A model generated the notes under the pieces. The model was not told where the DNA came from. It did not search any database and was given only the letters and a program-made list of their open reading frames with translations. Below are positions 8,359 to 18,014 of a stretch of 64,000 bases of DNA, in pieces; within the stretch, counting starts at the first letter, position 1, and each line of letters begins with the position of its first letter. A program made the translations under genes and the position numbers. The DNA comes from Streptomyces caniferus (GTDB lineage Bacteria > Actinomycetota > Actinomycetes > Streptomycetales > Streptomycetaceae). Location: contig NZ_BLIN01000005.1 in NCBI RefSeq assembly GCF_009811555.1, positions 744,001-808,000 on the forward strand, read 5' to 3'.

Positions 8359-9785
8359 TGCCCGCCATGCAGCTGACCACCCTCCTCCGCGACAGCCGTG
8401 CCCTGGCCGCCCTCGCCGTCCCGCTCATCCTCACCCAGCTCGCACAGGTGGCCCTGACCACCACCGACACCGTGATGATGGGCCTGCTCGGCACCGCCGA
8501 CCTCGCGGCGGGAGGGCTGGCCATCGTCCTCTTCAACCAGTTGCGCACCATGGGCGTCGGCCTGGTCACCTCCGTCGGCAACCAGATCGCGGCCGCCTCC
8601 GCACGGGCCGAGGGCGCCCAGAAGGCCGAGGCCGCCGCCGACGTACGGCAGGGCGGCGACGAAGTCCGCGCGCTCGTCCGCGCCGGCCTCACCGTCGCCA
8701 CCCTCGCCGGTATCGCCGGGGCCGTGCTCATGCTGCTCATCGGCCGGGCCCTGGGCCTGCTCGGGCAGGACGCCGGTGTCGTCCAGCGCGCCCAGACCAT
8801 GCTGCTGGCCCTCGCCCCGGGCCTGCTGCCCTGCCTGTGGTTCCAGGCGATCCGTCAGTTCACCGTCGGCATGCGCCGCCCGCAGGCCCTGCTGCGGATC
8901 ACCCTCGCCTCCGTTGCGGTCAACGCCGGCCTCAACTGGGCCCTCATCCATGGCACAGGGGGGCTGCCCAGGCTCGGACTGCCGGGCGTCGGCGTGGCCA
9001 CCTCCGTCGTCCACCTGCTGTCCTGCCTGGCCCTCTACCTGTCGGCGAAGCGCGACCCGGCCCTGGGCCCGCTCCTCAGCCTCAACCTCCTCAAGGCCGA
9101 CCGCCCCACCGTCCGCCGTCTGGTCCGGCTCGGCGTACCGATCGCCGCGACCTACGGCTCCGAGGCCGGCTTCTTCTCCGTCACCGCCCTGATGGCGGGC
9201 TCCTTCGGCAGCGCCGCGCTGGCCGCGCACACCGCCGTCAACCAGCTCGTCTACATCGTCTTCCAGGTCGCCGTCGGCCTCTCCCACGCGGCGTCCCTCA
9301 ACGTCAGCCGTGAACTCGCCCTCGGCCGCACCGACACCGCACTGCGCATCAAGAACACCGCGCTGGCCTGCGCCGGCGCCGTGATGGTCGTCGTGGGCCT
9401 GCTCTACGTCACTCTGCCCGGGCTGGTGCTGAGCCCGTTCTTCGACACCGACAGCCCCGCCGACGCCGAGGCCGTCACCCTCGCCACCCGCCTGCTCCTC
9501 GTCATCATGGTCCTGCAGTTCTTCGACTGCGCCCAGAACATCGGCATCGGGCTCCTGCGCGGCCTCGACGACACCAAGAGCGGATTCCGCATCACCCTCA
9601 TCGGCTACTGGGCCATCGGCCTCCCCGCCGCCTGGCTCCTCGGCTACGCCGCCGCCCTCCACACCCTCGGCATCTGGCTCGGCCTCCTCACCGGCCTCGC
9701 CGCCACCGCCGTCCTGCTCCTGCGCCGCTACAGCGCCTCCCTGCGCACCCGGTTCGCCGCCCAGCAGACGGTGCCGGCGGCGTGA
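8358..9785 (+). CDS. MATE-family efflux transporter, probable metallophore exporter
   Basis: A 475-residue polytopic membrane protein of the MATE (NorM/DinF) family with about 12 hydrophobic segments in two homologous halves. It begins LAALAVPLILTQLAQVALTTTDTVMMG, the characteristic first-helix pattern, and the second half restarts at VRRLVRLGVPIAATYGSEAG. ATG 8358 overlaps the previous stop (TGATG); ATG 8367 is an alternative. Position as last gene of an iron-boxed biosynthetic operon suggests it exports the apo-metallophore. General drug export is the alternative. Confidence 0.88.
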   Translation: MPAMQLTTLLRDSRALAALAVPLILTQLAQVALTTTDTVMMGLLGTADLAAGGLAIVLFNQLRTMGVGLVTSVGNQIAAASARAEGAQKAEAAADVRQGGDEVRALVRAGLTVATLAGIAGAVLMLLIGRALGLLGQDAGVVQRAQTMLLALAPGLLPCLWFQAIRQFTVGMRRPQALLRITLASVAVNAGLNWALIHGTGGLPRLGLPGVGVATSVVHLLSCLALYLSAKRDPALGPLLSLNLLKADRPTVRRLVRLGVPIAATYGSEAGFFSVTALMAGSFGSAALAAHTAVNQLVYIVFQVAVGLSHAASLNVSRELALGRTDTALRIKNTALACAGAVMVVVGLLYVTLPGLVLSPFFDTDSPADAEAVTLATRLLLVIMVLQFFDCAQNIGIGLLRGLDDTKSGFRITLIGYWAIGLPAAWLLGYAAALHTLGIWLGLLTGLAATAVLLLRRYSASLRTRFAAQQTVPAA

Positions 9786-10091
9786 GGCACCCGAGTCGTC
9801 CGGCGCCCTCGGCGAGCACGGCGTAACCGCCCTGCGCTGCTCGTCGGTTCGCTTCCCGCGGCGCACCCGCGCGAACGAGGGGCCCGGGTTCCTCTTCAAC
9901 GCCGCCGCGGAACCGTCACGCGGGAGCCGTTCGGGTGAAGCGCGACGGCGGGCAGGTCCCCGGCCGCCGCCGTGCCGCATGCCCCCTGGGGCCCGGTCGG
10001 GCGGGAGTGGCCGTCCGGGCCGTCGTGCGGCACAGCGGTGTCCCGGCGGGCGCGGGCGTCGGGGGGCTCATAGATTGGCACGGGTGGGGCC
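9786..10091. other. Intergenic gap after the metallophore operon
   Basis: 306 bases between the MATE gene and the phosphatase gene. No convincing gene or strong hairpin is visible; it presumably holds the operon end and the promoter of the next gene. Confidence 0.5.
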
Positions 10092-11366
10092 GTGAGCGGC
10101 AGGAGGATGGGCAGGGAACCCGTGAGGAGAGCGAAGCTCGATCATGCGGCGCTGTTCGCCGCCACGCCGAGCGCGTGCCTGGTCCTGAACCCGGACCTGG
10201 TGATCGTCGACGTCAACCAGGCGTACCTCCAGGCCACCGGGCGGACCCGGGACGATCTGCTCGGGCAGTACGTCTTCGACGCCTTCCCCGACAACCCCGC
10301 CGACCCCGATGCCGAAGGGGTGCAGAACCTGCACCCCTCACTGAACCGGGTGCTGGCCTCCGGCGAACCGGACACGATGGCGGTCCAGCGGTACGACATC
10401 CCCATTGCCGACCAGCCGGGCGTGTTCGAGGAGCGCTGGTGGTCCACCATCAACACCCCCGTCGCCGGGCCGGACGGCACCGTGGCGTGGATCATCCACC
10501 GGGTGGAGGACGTGACGGCGTTCGTGCACTCCCGCCGGGCCCGTCAGATGCCCGGCGGCCGGCTGAGCGAGCGCGAGGAGGCGATGGAGGCCGAGCTGTA
10601 CGTCCGCGCGCGGGCGCTGCAGCATCTGAACGAGGAGTTGCGCCGGGCCCACGCCCGCGAACGCCAGGTCGCGCTCACCCTCCAGGAGTCCATGCTGCAC
10701 TCCCCCGACCTCGCCCGGCACCGGGACATCGCGGTGCGCTACCTCCCCGCCATCGGCTCCCTGAACATCTGCGGCGACTGGTACGACATCGTCGACCTCC
10801 CCGGGAAGGCGTTCGCCGTCGCGGTCGGCGATGTCGTCGGCCACGGGCTGGAGGCCGCCGCCGTCATGGGGATGCTCCGCAGCGCCCTCAGCGCCGCCGC
10901 CCGCTCGGTCGAGGGCCCCGCCCAGGCGCTGAAGGTGCTGGGCCTGTACGCCCGCTCCGTCGACAAGGCCCTGGCCACCACCGTCGTGCAGGTACTGATC
11001 GACACCGGCCGTCGTGAGGTGTCCTACAGCAGCGCCGGCCACCCGCCCCCCGTCCTGCTGCACGCCGACGGCACCCATACGCTCCTCGACCAGGCCACCG
11101 ACCCGCCCCTGGGCGCCCACCTCGAACACGAACCCGGCCCCCAGGCCCGCCTTCCGTACACCCCCGGCGACTCCCTCGTCCTCTACACCGACGGACTCAT
11201 CGAACGCCGCGACGAGGACATCGACGCCAGCCTCACCCGCCTCACCGACGCCCTCTCCCGCTACACCCGGTTCAGCCCGGAACGCCTCGCCGACGCGCTG
11301 CTGACCCGCCTCGGCGTCAGCGCCGGCGCCCGCGACGACATCGCCCTTGTCATCGTCCGGCTGTGA
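10092..11366 (+). CDS. PAS domain-containing PP2C-type protein phosphatase (RsbU/SpoIIE class)
   Basis: A 424-residue signalling protein. Residues about 15-145 form a PAS sensor (FAATPSACLVLNPDLVIVDVNQAYLQATGR). Residues 155-210 form a linker helix (RARALQHLNEELRRAHARERQ). Residues 215-424 form a PP2C/SpoIIE serine phosphatase with the metal motifs GDWYD, GDVVGHG, LVLYTDGL and DDIALVIV. Such proteins dephosphorylate anti-anti-sigma factors in Streptomyces partner-switching networks. The signal bound by the PAS domain is unknown. GTG 10092 is the longest start; GTG 10122 with an AGGGA just upstream is a real alternative. No anti-sigma partner gene is adjacent. Confidence 0.88.
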   Translation: MSGRRMGREPVRRAKLDHAALFAATPSACLVLNPDLVIVDVNQAYLQATGRTRDDLLGQYVFDAFPDNPADPDAEGVQNLHPSLNRVLASGEPDTMAVQRYDIPIADQPGVFEERWWSTINTPVAGPDGTVAWIIHRVEDVTAFVHSRRARQMPGGRLSEREEAMEAELYVRARALQHLNEELRRAHARERQVALTLQESMLHSPDLARHRDIAVRYLPAIGSLNICGDWYDIVDLPGKAFAVAVGDVVGHGLEAAAVMGMLRSALSAAARSVEGPAQALKVLGLYARSVDKALATTVVQVLIDTGRREVSYSSAGHPPPVLLHADGTHTLLDQATDPPLGAHLEHEPGPQARLPYTPGDSLVLYTDGLIERRDEDIDASLTRLTDALSRYTRFSPERLADALLTRLGVSAGARDDIALVIVRL

Positions 11367-11615
11367 CGCGAGCGCGTGGCTCACGGCGTACGACGTAGCG
11401 GCGTACGTCCGATCACGGGCTCCGCGGCACCGCATCCTCGCCCCGTCGCGATGGCGGGTCTGCGCCCCCTCGACAGATCACCGCCGTATGGGCAGCTCTC
11501 CGCCCATGGGCAGATCGCCGCGATCCGCAACCCGACCAGCGGATGCAGCCACGGGACGCGTCGCGCACGATGGGGGTTAAGAAGATCCAGATCCTCGAGC
11601 CGCTCGGGATGGCCG

Positions 11616-12236
11616 ATGACAGAGCATCCAGGACTTCCTCATGCGAACGACCGTCGTGTGCCGCGCGGCCGCAAGGGCCGCACGGACCGCCCGCAGGCCC
11701 GCTCGGAGCGGGCGCCTTCGCGGACTGCCCCGCCCGGCACCCCACACCGCCTGTCCGTACTGATCACCGTGCGCGCGTCCCTTGCCGTGCTCCTGGCCCT
11801 CGCCGTGGTCCTCACCGGTGTGGGCGCGTTCAGCGGCATCGCCCAGGCGACGAACCGCGCCGCCTCCGGCCCGGCCTCGACGCCGGCCGCTCCGTGGACG
11901 GCAGCTTCGGCCGCCCACCGCAGCGCCGCCCCGACTCAGCAGGCGCCCGCTCCCGCCACCGTGGTGCAGACGTATTTCAGGGTCGTCAACGACCGTGATT
12001 TCGTGAGCGCTTGGGCGATCGGCGGGAGACAGCACATCGCGGGCCAGACGTACGACGCCTTCGTCCAGTCCTTCAACACCGTCACGAAGTACGACGTCAC
12101 GATCGAGTCGGTGGAGGGCAACAAGGTCTCGGTGCGGCTGGACGCCTCGCAGACCGACCGAACCCATCGGCACTACGCCGGCACGTACACCGTCGAGGAC
12201 GGAGTGATCGTCGCCGCCGACGTCCATCCCGAGTGA
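11616..12236 (+). CDS. Membrane-anchored protein with an extracytoplasmic NTF2-like domain
   Basis: A 206-residue protein. Residues 1-45 are basic and hydrophilic. One membrane segment lies at about 50-75 (ASLAVLLALAVVLTGVGAFSG). An Ala/Pro/Thr-rich linker reaches about residue 112, then a small C-terminal domain begins VVQTYFRVVNDRDFVSAWAIGG and ends GTYTVEDGVIVAADV, the alpha-beta pattern of NTF2/SnoaL-like folds. It is likely tethered outside the membrane. No catalytic residues are recognisable, so a ligand-binding or protein-binding role is most one can say. ATG 11616 is chosen; longer in-frame starts add only arginine-rich low-quality sequence. Confidence 0.7.
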   Translation: MTEHPGLPHANDRRVPRGRKGRTDRPQARSERAPSRTAPPGTPHRLSVLITVRASLAVLLALAVVLTGVGAFSGIAQATNRAASGPASTPAAPWTAASAAHRSAAPTQQAPAPATVVQTYFRVVNDRDFVSAWAIGGRQHIAGQTYDAFVQSFNTVTKYDVTIESVEGNKVSVRLDASQTDRTHRHYAGTYTVEDGVIVAADVHPE

Positions 12237-12342
12237 CACCTCCGGCGAAAGCGACTACGCGCACAAGTGATCCCGGCCCAGGTGACCGCGTACCCACGCC
12301 ACCGCGCGCCCAAGTCGCTGCTTGCTCAGGTGATTTGACGCA

Positions 12343-13749
12343 TCACTGCGTGGAGTCGGCCACCGGATACGGGACGAACGTGCTGCTGTTCTCGTCGATG
12401 GCGAGCGGGCGGCCGAGTGGCGGGACCGCGCGCTGCGGGCAGTCGAGGCGTTCGCAGATGCGGCAGCCCATGCCGATCGGGGTGGCGGCGGAGGCGTTGT
12501 CGAGGTCGAGGCCGTCGGAGTAGACGAGCCGGGAGGCGTGCCGGATTTCGCAGCCGAGGCCGATGGCGAACGTCTTGCCGGGCTCGCCCCAGCCGCCGCG
12601 GTGCCGGGTGACCGCACGGGCGGTCCACAAGTAGCGCTGCCCGTCGGGCATCGCCGCGATCTGGACGTGGATACGGCCCGGCGCGGCGAAGGCCTCATAG
12701 ACGTTCCACAGCGGGCAGGTGCCGCCGGCCCGGGAGAAGTGGAAGCCGGTGGCGGACTGGCGTTTGGACATGTTGCCGGCCCGGTCGACGCGGACGAAGG
12801 AGAACGGCACTCCGCGCAGGCGGGGGCGCTGGAGGGTGCTGAGGCGGTGGCAGACGGTTTCGTAGCCGAGGCCGAAGTGGTCGGTGAGGCGCTCGATGTC
12901 GTAGCGCACGCTTTCGGCGGCCGTGTGGAAGGCGCGGTACGGCAGGATCAGCGCCGCGGCGAAGTAGTTGGCAATGCCGATGCGCGTCAGGGCGTGCGTG
13001 GCCGACCCGGTGGGGAAGTCCTCGGCCGCCAGCCGGTCCAGTTCGTCGCCGTATTCGAGCAGGGCGAGCTGTGTGGCCATGCGGAAGGCCTGCTGGCCCG
13101 GCCGGAGCCGGCTGGAGAGGTGCAGGGTGCGCGAGGTCTCCTCGTAGTGGTGCAGGTGCGCGGCGGCCTCGGTCGACGTGCGCACCCCGTGTGTCCCGGT
13201 GAGCCTGTCGGAGAGCGCCCGGACGACCTCCCCCGGCCGGATGCCGATGTGGCGGGCCAGGTCTTCGGCGGCGAGATCGGCGTCGTGCAGGTAGTTCTGG
13301 CGGCGGTAGAAGAACTCCCGGATCTCCTCGTGCGGGGAGCGGGGAGCGCCGGGTTCGCCGTCCCGGCCGTCGGCCGCGCCGGCGATCCGTTCGGCGAGGA
13401 GTTGTCCGCGCCGGCCCAGGTCCAGCAGCACCTTGGCGACGGCCGGCATCCGGGTGGCGAGTTCGGCCAGGTCCGACGGTGAGACCCGGGCCTCGGCCAC
13501 CTCACCGGCCAGCGCCTCGCGCAAATCCGCCACGAGTCTGCTGGTGTCGCGCTCCGAGAAGAAGCCGGGGTCGACGCCGAAGGCTTCGGTGAGCCGGAGC
13601 AGCACGGGCACGGTGAGCGGCCGGGAGTCGTGTTCCATCTGGTTCAGGTAGCTGGGCGAGATGCCCAGGACCCGGGCCAGTTCGGCCTGGCTCATACGCC
13701 GGTCCTCGCGCAGGCGCCGCAGCCGCGCTCCGGCGTACGTCTTGCTCAC
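12343..13749 (-). CDS. ramB: RamB-type XRE-family transcriptional regulator of acetate/glyoxylate metabolism
   Basis: A 468-residue regulator. Residues 1-60 are an XRE helix-turn-helix ([30 protein letters not shown]). The large C-terminal part is the short-chain-fatty-acyl regulator/RamB domain, ending with the cysteine motif [13 protein letters not shown]. In corynebacteria and mycobacteria RamB controls the isocitrate lyase gene. Here the gene is divergent from aceA across a 497-bp gap, which supports the same job. GTG 13749 is chosen because GGGGGAGGAG lies 5-14 bases upstream and family members begin with SKTY; an ATG at 13800 lacks this. Confidence 0.88.
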   Translation of the reverse strand: MSKTYAGARLRRLREDRRMSQAELARVLGISPSYLNQMEHDSRPLTVPVLLRLTEAFGVDPGFFSERDTSRLVADLREALAGEVAEARVSPSDLAELATRMPAVAKVLLDLGRRGQLLAERIAGAADGRDGEPGAPRSPHEEIREFFYRRQNYLHDADLAAEDLARHIGIRPGEVVRALSDRLTGTHGVRTSTEAAAHLHHYEETSRTLHLSSRLRPGQQAFRMATQLALLEYGDELDRLAAEDFPTGSATHALTRIGIANYFAAALILPYRAFHTAAESVRYDIERLTDHFGLGYETVCHRLSTLQRPRLRGVPFSFVRVDRAGNMSKRQSATGFHFSRAGGTCPLWNVYEAFAAPGRIHVQIAAMPDGQRYLWTARAVTRHRGGWGEPGKTFAIGLGCEIRHASRLVYSDGLDLDNASAATPIGMGCRICERLDCPQRAVPPLGRPLAIDENSSTFVPYPVADSTQ

Positions 13750-14246
13750 CGCGCTCCTCCCCCGTCGGGTCAGTTTCGGTCCGGCCGTGCGGGCAGCCAT
13801 GGCCCGGCTTGCTCGCGGGCAGCCATCGGCCGGCCGGCCTGCGAGCGGCCGTCGGTCCGGCTGCCGGGCGAGCGGCCGTCGACACGGGCTTCAGCCTACG
13901 CGGCATCCGGCTTGGCCGACCCTTCGCAACCTTGGCAATTCGCCGGGAAAAGATTCGCAGAACTTGGCAGGCGTCCATGATTGCTGGCACTCGGTGCCAG
14001 TGCCAGAGTTCCAGTGCGGCCCGCCGAACCCTGGCAGCCAAGGCAGTTATCCGGGCACGATCCCCGCCCTGACGTCGGAGATCCCGGCATTTCCTGTCCG
14101 CCGGCCAGGCAGCATTGCTCAGCATCGCCCTCGACGGGACGGCGGGCCGCACTCAGATCAGACACACAGTGCCACTCTTCTTCAGAACCGGTGCACGGCT
14201 GAGGAGACATTGGCAGACCACGCGACTCATGGAGACGGTGAAGGTC
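13750..14246. promoter_or_regulatory. Divergent ramB/aceA promoter region with repeated TTCGCA...TTGGCA elements
   Basis: A 497-bp gap. Two related elements lie 31 bp apart: TTCGCAACCTTGGCA (13923-13937) and TTCGCAGAACTTGGCA (13954-13969). A palindrome CTGGCACTCGGTGCCAG follows at 13984-14000, and more TGGCA half-sites occur to about 14215. The unit resembles the TTTGC-rich RamB sites of actinobacteria and is a good candidate operator. No gene is visible. Confidence 0.6.
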
Positions 14247-15530
14247 ATGGCAGAGGCGAAGACGACGGCGGCCGAGCGGCTCGCGCAGCGGTGGGCCACC
14301 GATCCCCGGTGGAAGGGCATCGAGCGCACCTACGGCGCGGAGGATGTGGTCCGGCTGTCGGGCAGCGTCCGGGAGGAGCACACACTGGCCCGTCGCGGCG
14401 CCGAGCGGCTGTGGCGGCAGCTGCACGAGCGCGACTACGTCCACGCGCTGGGCGCGCTGACCGGCGGTCAGGCCGTGCAGCAGGTCAAGGCCGGTCTGGA
14501 GGCCATCTACCTGTCGGGCTGGCAGGTCGCCGCCGACGCCAACCAGGCCGGCCACACCTACCCCGACCAGAGCCTGTACCCCGCCAACTCCGTGCCGCAG
14601 GTGGTCCGTCGGATCAACAACGCGCTGCTGCGCGCCGACCAGATCGCCACCGCGGAGGGCGGCAGCGACACCACCGACTGGCTCGCGCCGATCGTGGCCG
14701 ACGCCGAGGCGGGCTTCGGCGGACCGCTCAACGCCTTCGAGCTGACCAAGGCGATGATCGCGGCCGGCGCGGCCGGTATCCACTACGAGGACCAGCTCGC
14801 CTCGGAGAAGAAGTGCGGCCATCTCGGCGGCAAGGTCCTCGTCCCCACCGGCCAGCACATCCGCACCCTCAACGCCGCCCGTCTCGCCGCCGACATCGCC
14901 GACGTACCGACCCTGATCGTGGCCCGCACGGACGCCCTCGCGGCGAACCTGCTGACCAGCGACATCGACGAGCGTGACGCCGAGTTCGTGACGGGCGAGC
15001 GGACCGCCGAGGGCTTCTACCGCGTCCGGAACGGGATGGCGCCGGTCATCGCCCGCGGCCTGGCGTACGCGCCGTACGCCGACCTGATCTGGGTCGAGAC
15101 CGGTACCCCGGACCTGGCGCAGGCCCGGGAGTTCGCGGAGGCGATCCACGCCGAGCACCCCGACCAGATGCTGGCCTACAACTGCTCGCCGTCGTTCAAC
15201 TGGAAGGCCGCCCTCGACGACGACCAGATCGCGAAGTTCCAGCGCGAACTGGGCGCGATGGGCTACCGCTTCCAGTTCATCACCCTGGCCGGCTTCCACT
15301 CCCTCAACCACGGCATGTTCGATCTCGCGCGCGGCTACGCCGAGTCCGGCATGACGGCCTACGTCGACCTCCAGGAGAAGGAGTTCGCCGCGCAGGCACA
15401 GGGCTTCACCGCCGTCAGGCACCAGCGCGAGGTCGGCACCGGCTACTTCGACCAGGTCTCCACCGCCCTCAACCCGGCCTCCTCGACCACCGCGCTCAGC
15501 GGCTCCACGGAGGAGGAGCAGTTCCACTAG
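14247..15530 (+). CDS. aceA: Isocitrate lyase
   Basis: A 427-residue cytoplasmic glyoxylate-shunt enzyme that cleaves isocitrate to succinate and glyoxylate, allowing growth on acetate or fatty acids. The catalytic-cysteine motif KKCGHLGG is intact (Cys190). Other family blocks are [39 protein letters not shown] and [10 protein letters not shown]. Length matches the short AceA1-type enzymes. ATG 14247 has GGAGA/GAAGG upstream; ATG 14229 is a weaker alternative. A strong hairpin separates it from the malate synthase gene 95 bases downstream, and the divergent RamB is its likely regulator. Confidence 0.97.
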   Translation: MAEAKTTAAERLAQRWATDPRWKGIERTYGAEDVVRLSGSVREEHTLARRGAERLWRQLHERDYVHALGALTGGQAVQQVKAGLEAIYLSGWQVAADANQAGHTYPDQSLYPANSVPQVVRRINNALLRADQIATAEGGSDTTDWLAPIVADAEAGFGGPLNAFELTKAMIAAGAAGIHYEDQLASEKKCGHLGGKVLVPTGQHIRTLNAARLAADIADVPTLIVARTDALAANLLTSDIDERDAEFVTGERTAEGFYRVRNGMAPVIARGLAYAPYADLIWVETGTPDLAQAREFAEAIHAEHPDQMLAYNCSPSFNWKAALDDDQIAKFQRELGAMGYRFQFITLAGFHSLNHGMFDLARGYAESGMTAYVDLQEKEFAAQAQGFTAVRHQREVGTGYFDQVSTALNPASSTTALSGSTEEEQFH

Positions 15531-15568
15531 CCCGCCGACGGCCGTACAGCCCGTCGGCCCGTGAGCAA

Positions 15569-15602
15569 GCGGGGCCGGACGGCCGGCTCCGTCCGGCCCC
15601 GC
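15569..15602 (+). terminator. Hairpin between aceA and malate synthase
   Basis: A perfect 14-bp inverted repeat (GCGGGGCCGGACGG / CCGTCCGGCCCCGC) with a 6-base loop, without a clear T-tract. It sits just before the malate synthase ribosome site, so it may act as a partial terminator or an mRNA stabiliser that sets aceA above aceB expression. Confidence 0.75.
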
Positions 15603-15625
15603 TCCTCCCTCGTCAGGAGACCCCC

Positions 15626-17007
<1,382 letters not shown>

Positions 17008-17011
<4 letters not shown>

Positions 17012-17877
17012 GCCGGCGCATCCGACGGGTCGGCGTGGTGGGCGGCGGCCAGATGGGGGCCGGCATCGCCGAGGTGTGCGCCCGCGCCGGGCTCGACACC
17101 GTCGTCTGCGAGGCGGACGCGGTGGCCGCCCGCGCCGCCCGGGAGCGGGTGGCCAGCTCCCTGGAGCGCGCCGTCCAGCGGGGAAAGCTGGACCGGATCC
17201 CGGCGGAGGACGCGCTGGCCCGGATGGTCTTCACCGGCAGCCTCGACGACCTCGCCGACCGGCAGCTCGTCGTCGAGGCCGTCGTCGAGAACACCGGAGT
17301 CAAGACGGAGGTCTTCACCGCCCTCGACAAGATCGTCGAAGATCCCGAAGCGATCCTGGCCACCAACACCTCGGCCCTCCCCGTCATGCGCCTGGGCATG
17401 GCCACCCGGCGCGCCGACCACGTCCTCGGGCTGCACTTCTTCAACCCGGTGCCGGTACTGCCCCTGGTGGAGGTCGTCACGTCCCTGCACACCGCACCGG
17501 AGGTCGCCGCGACGGCCGAGGAGTTCGTCGCCACCACGCTCGGCAAGAGCGTGGTCCGCTCCCAGGACCGCGCCGGCTTCGTGGTCAACGCCCTGCTCAT
17601 CCCCTACCTGCTGTCGGCGATCCGGATGGCCGAATCCGGCTTCGCCTCGGCCGCCGACGTGGATGCCGGGATGGAACTGGGCTGCGCCCACCCGATGGGC
17701 CCGCTCAAGCTCGCCGACCTGATCGGCCTCGACACGGTCGCCTCCATCGCCGCATCGCTGTACGACGAGTTCAAGGAACCCCTCTACGCACCGCCTCCCC
17801 TGCTTCGGCGCATGGTCGAGGCGGAGCTGCTGGGCCGCAAGACGGGCCGCGGGTTCCACACCTACGACCGGGGTTGA
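17008..17877 (+). CDS. 3-hydroxybutyryl-CoA dehydrogenase
   Basis: A 289-residue NAD(P)-dependent 3-hydroxyacyl-CoA dehydrogenase. The Rossmann loop is [14 protein letters not shown] near residue 8. The catalytic His lies in [16 protein letters not shown], preceded by ATNTSALPV. The C-terminal domain has [16 protein letters not shown] and ends [12 protein letters not shown]. It interconverts acetoacetyl-CoA and 3-hydroxybutyryl-CoA. It is translationally coupled to malate synthase, and the order aceA-aceB-hbd resembles what I recall around SCO0982-SCO0984 of S. coelicolor, suggesting an acetate/butyrate assimilation unit. Confidence 0.93.
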
Positions 17878-17920
17878 GGGACCCGGGTCAGGTCGGGGCC
17901 GAGGGGCCGCGACTGCCGTG

Positions 17921-17963
17921 GCGGGGGTGCGGGAGGCCTGAGGGGGCTGCTCCGTACCCCCGC
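17921..17963. terminator. Imperfect hairpin between convergent operons
   Basis: GCGGGGGT..CGG..AG pairs with CTCCGTACCCCCGC around a loop of about 14 bases. It sits between the convergent hbd and molybdenum-hydroxylase genes and could terminate both. Confidence 0.5.
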
Positions 17964-18014
17964 GCGCGGTGCGGCGTCCACGGCGCCGGGTCGGGAACGC
18001 ACATCGTCCCGGCG

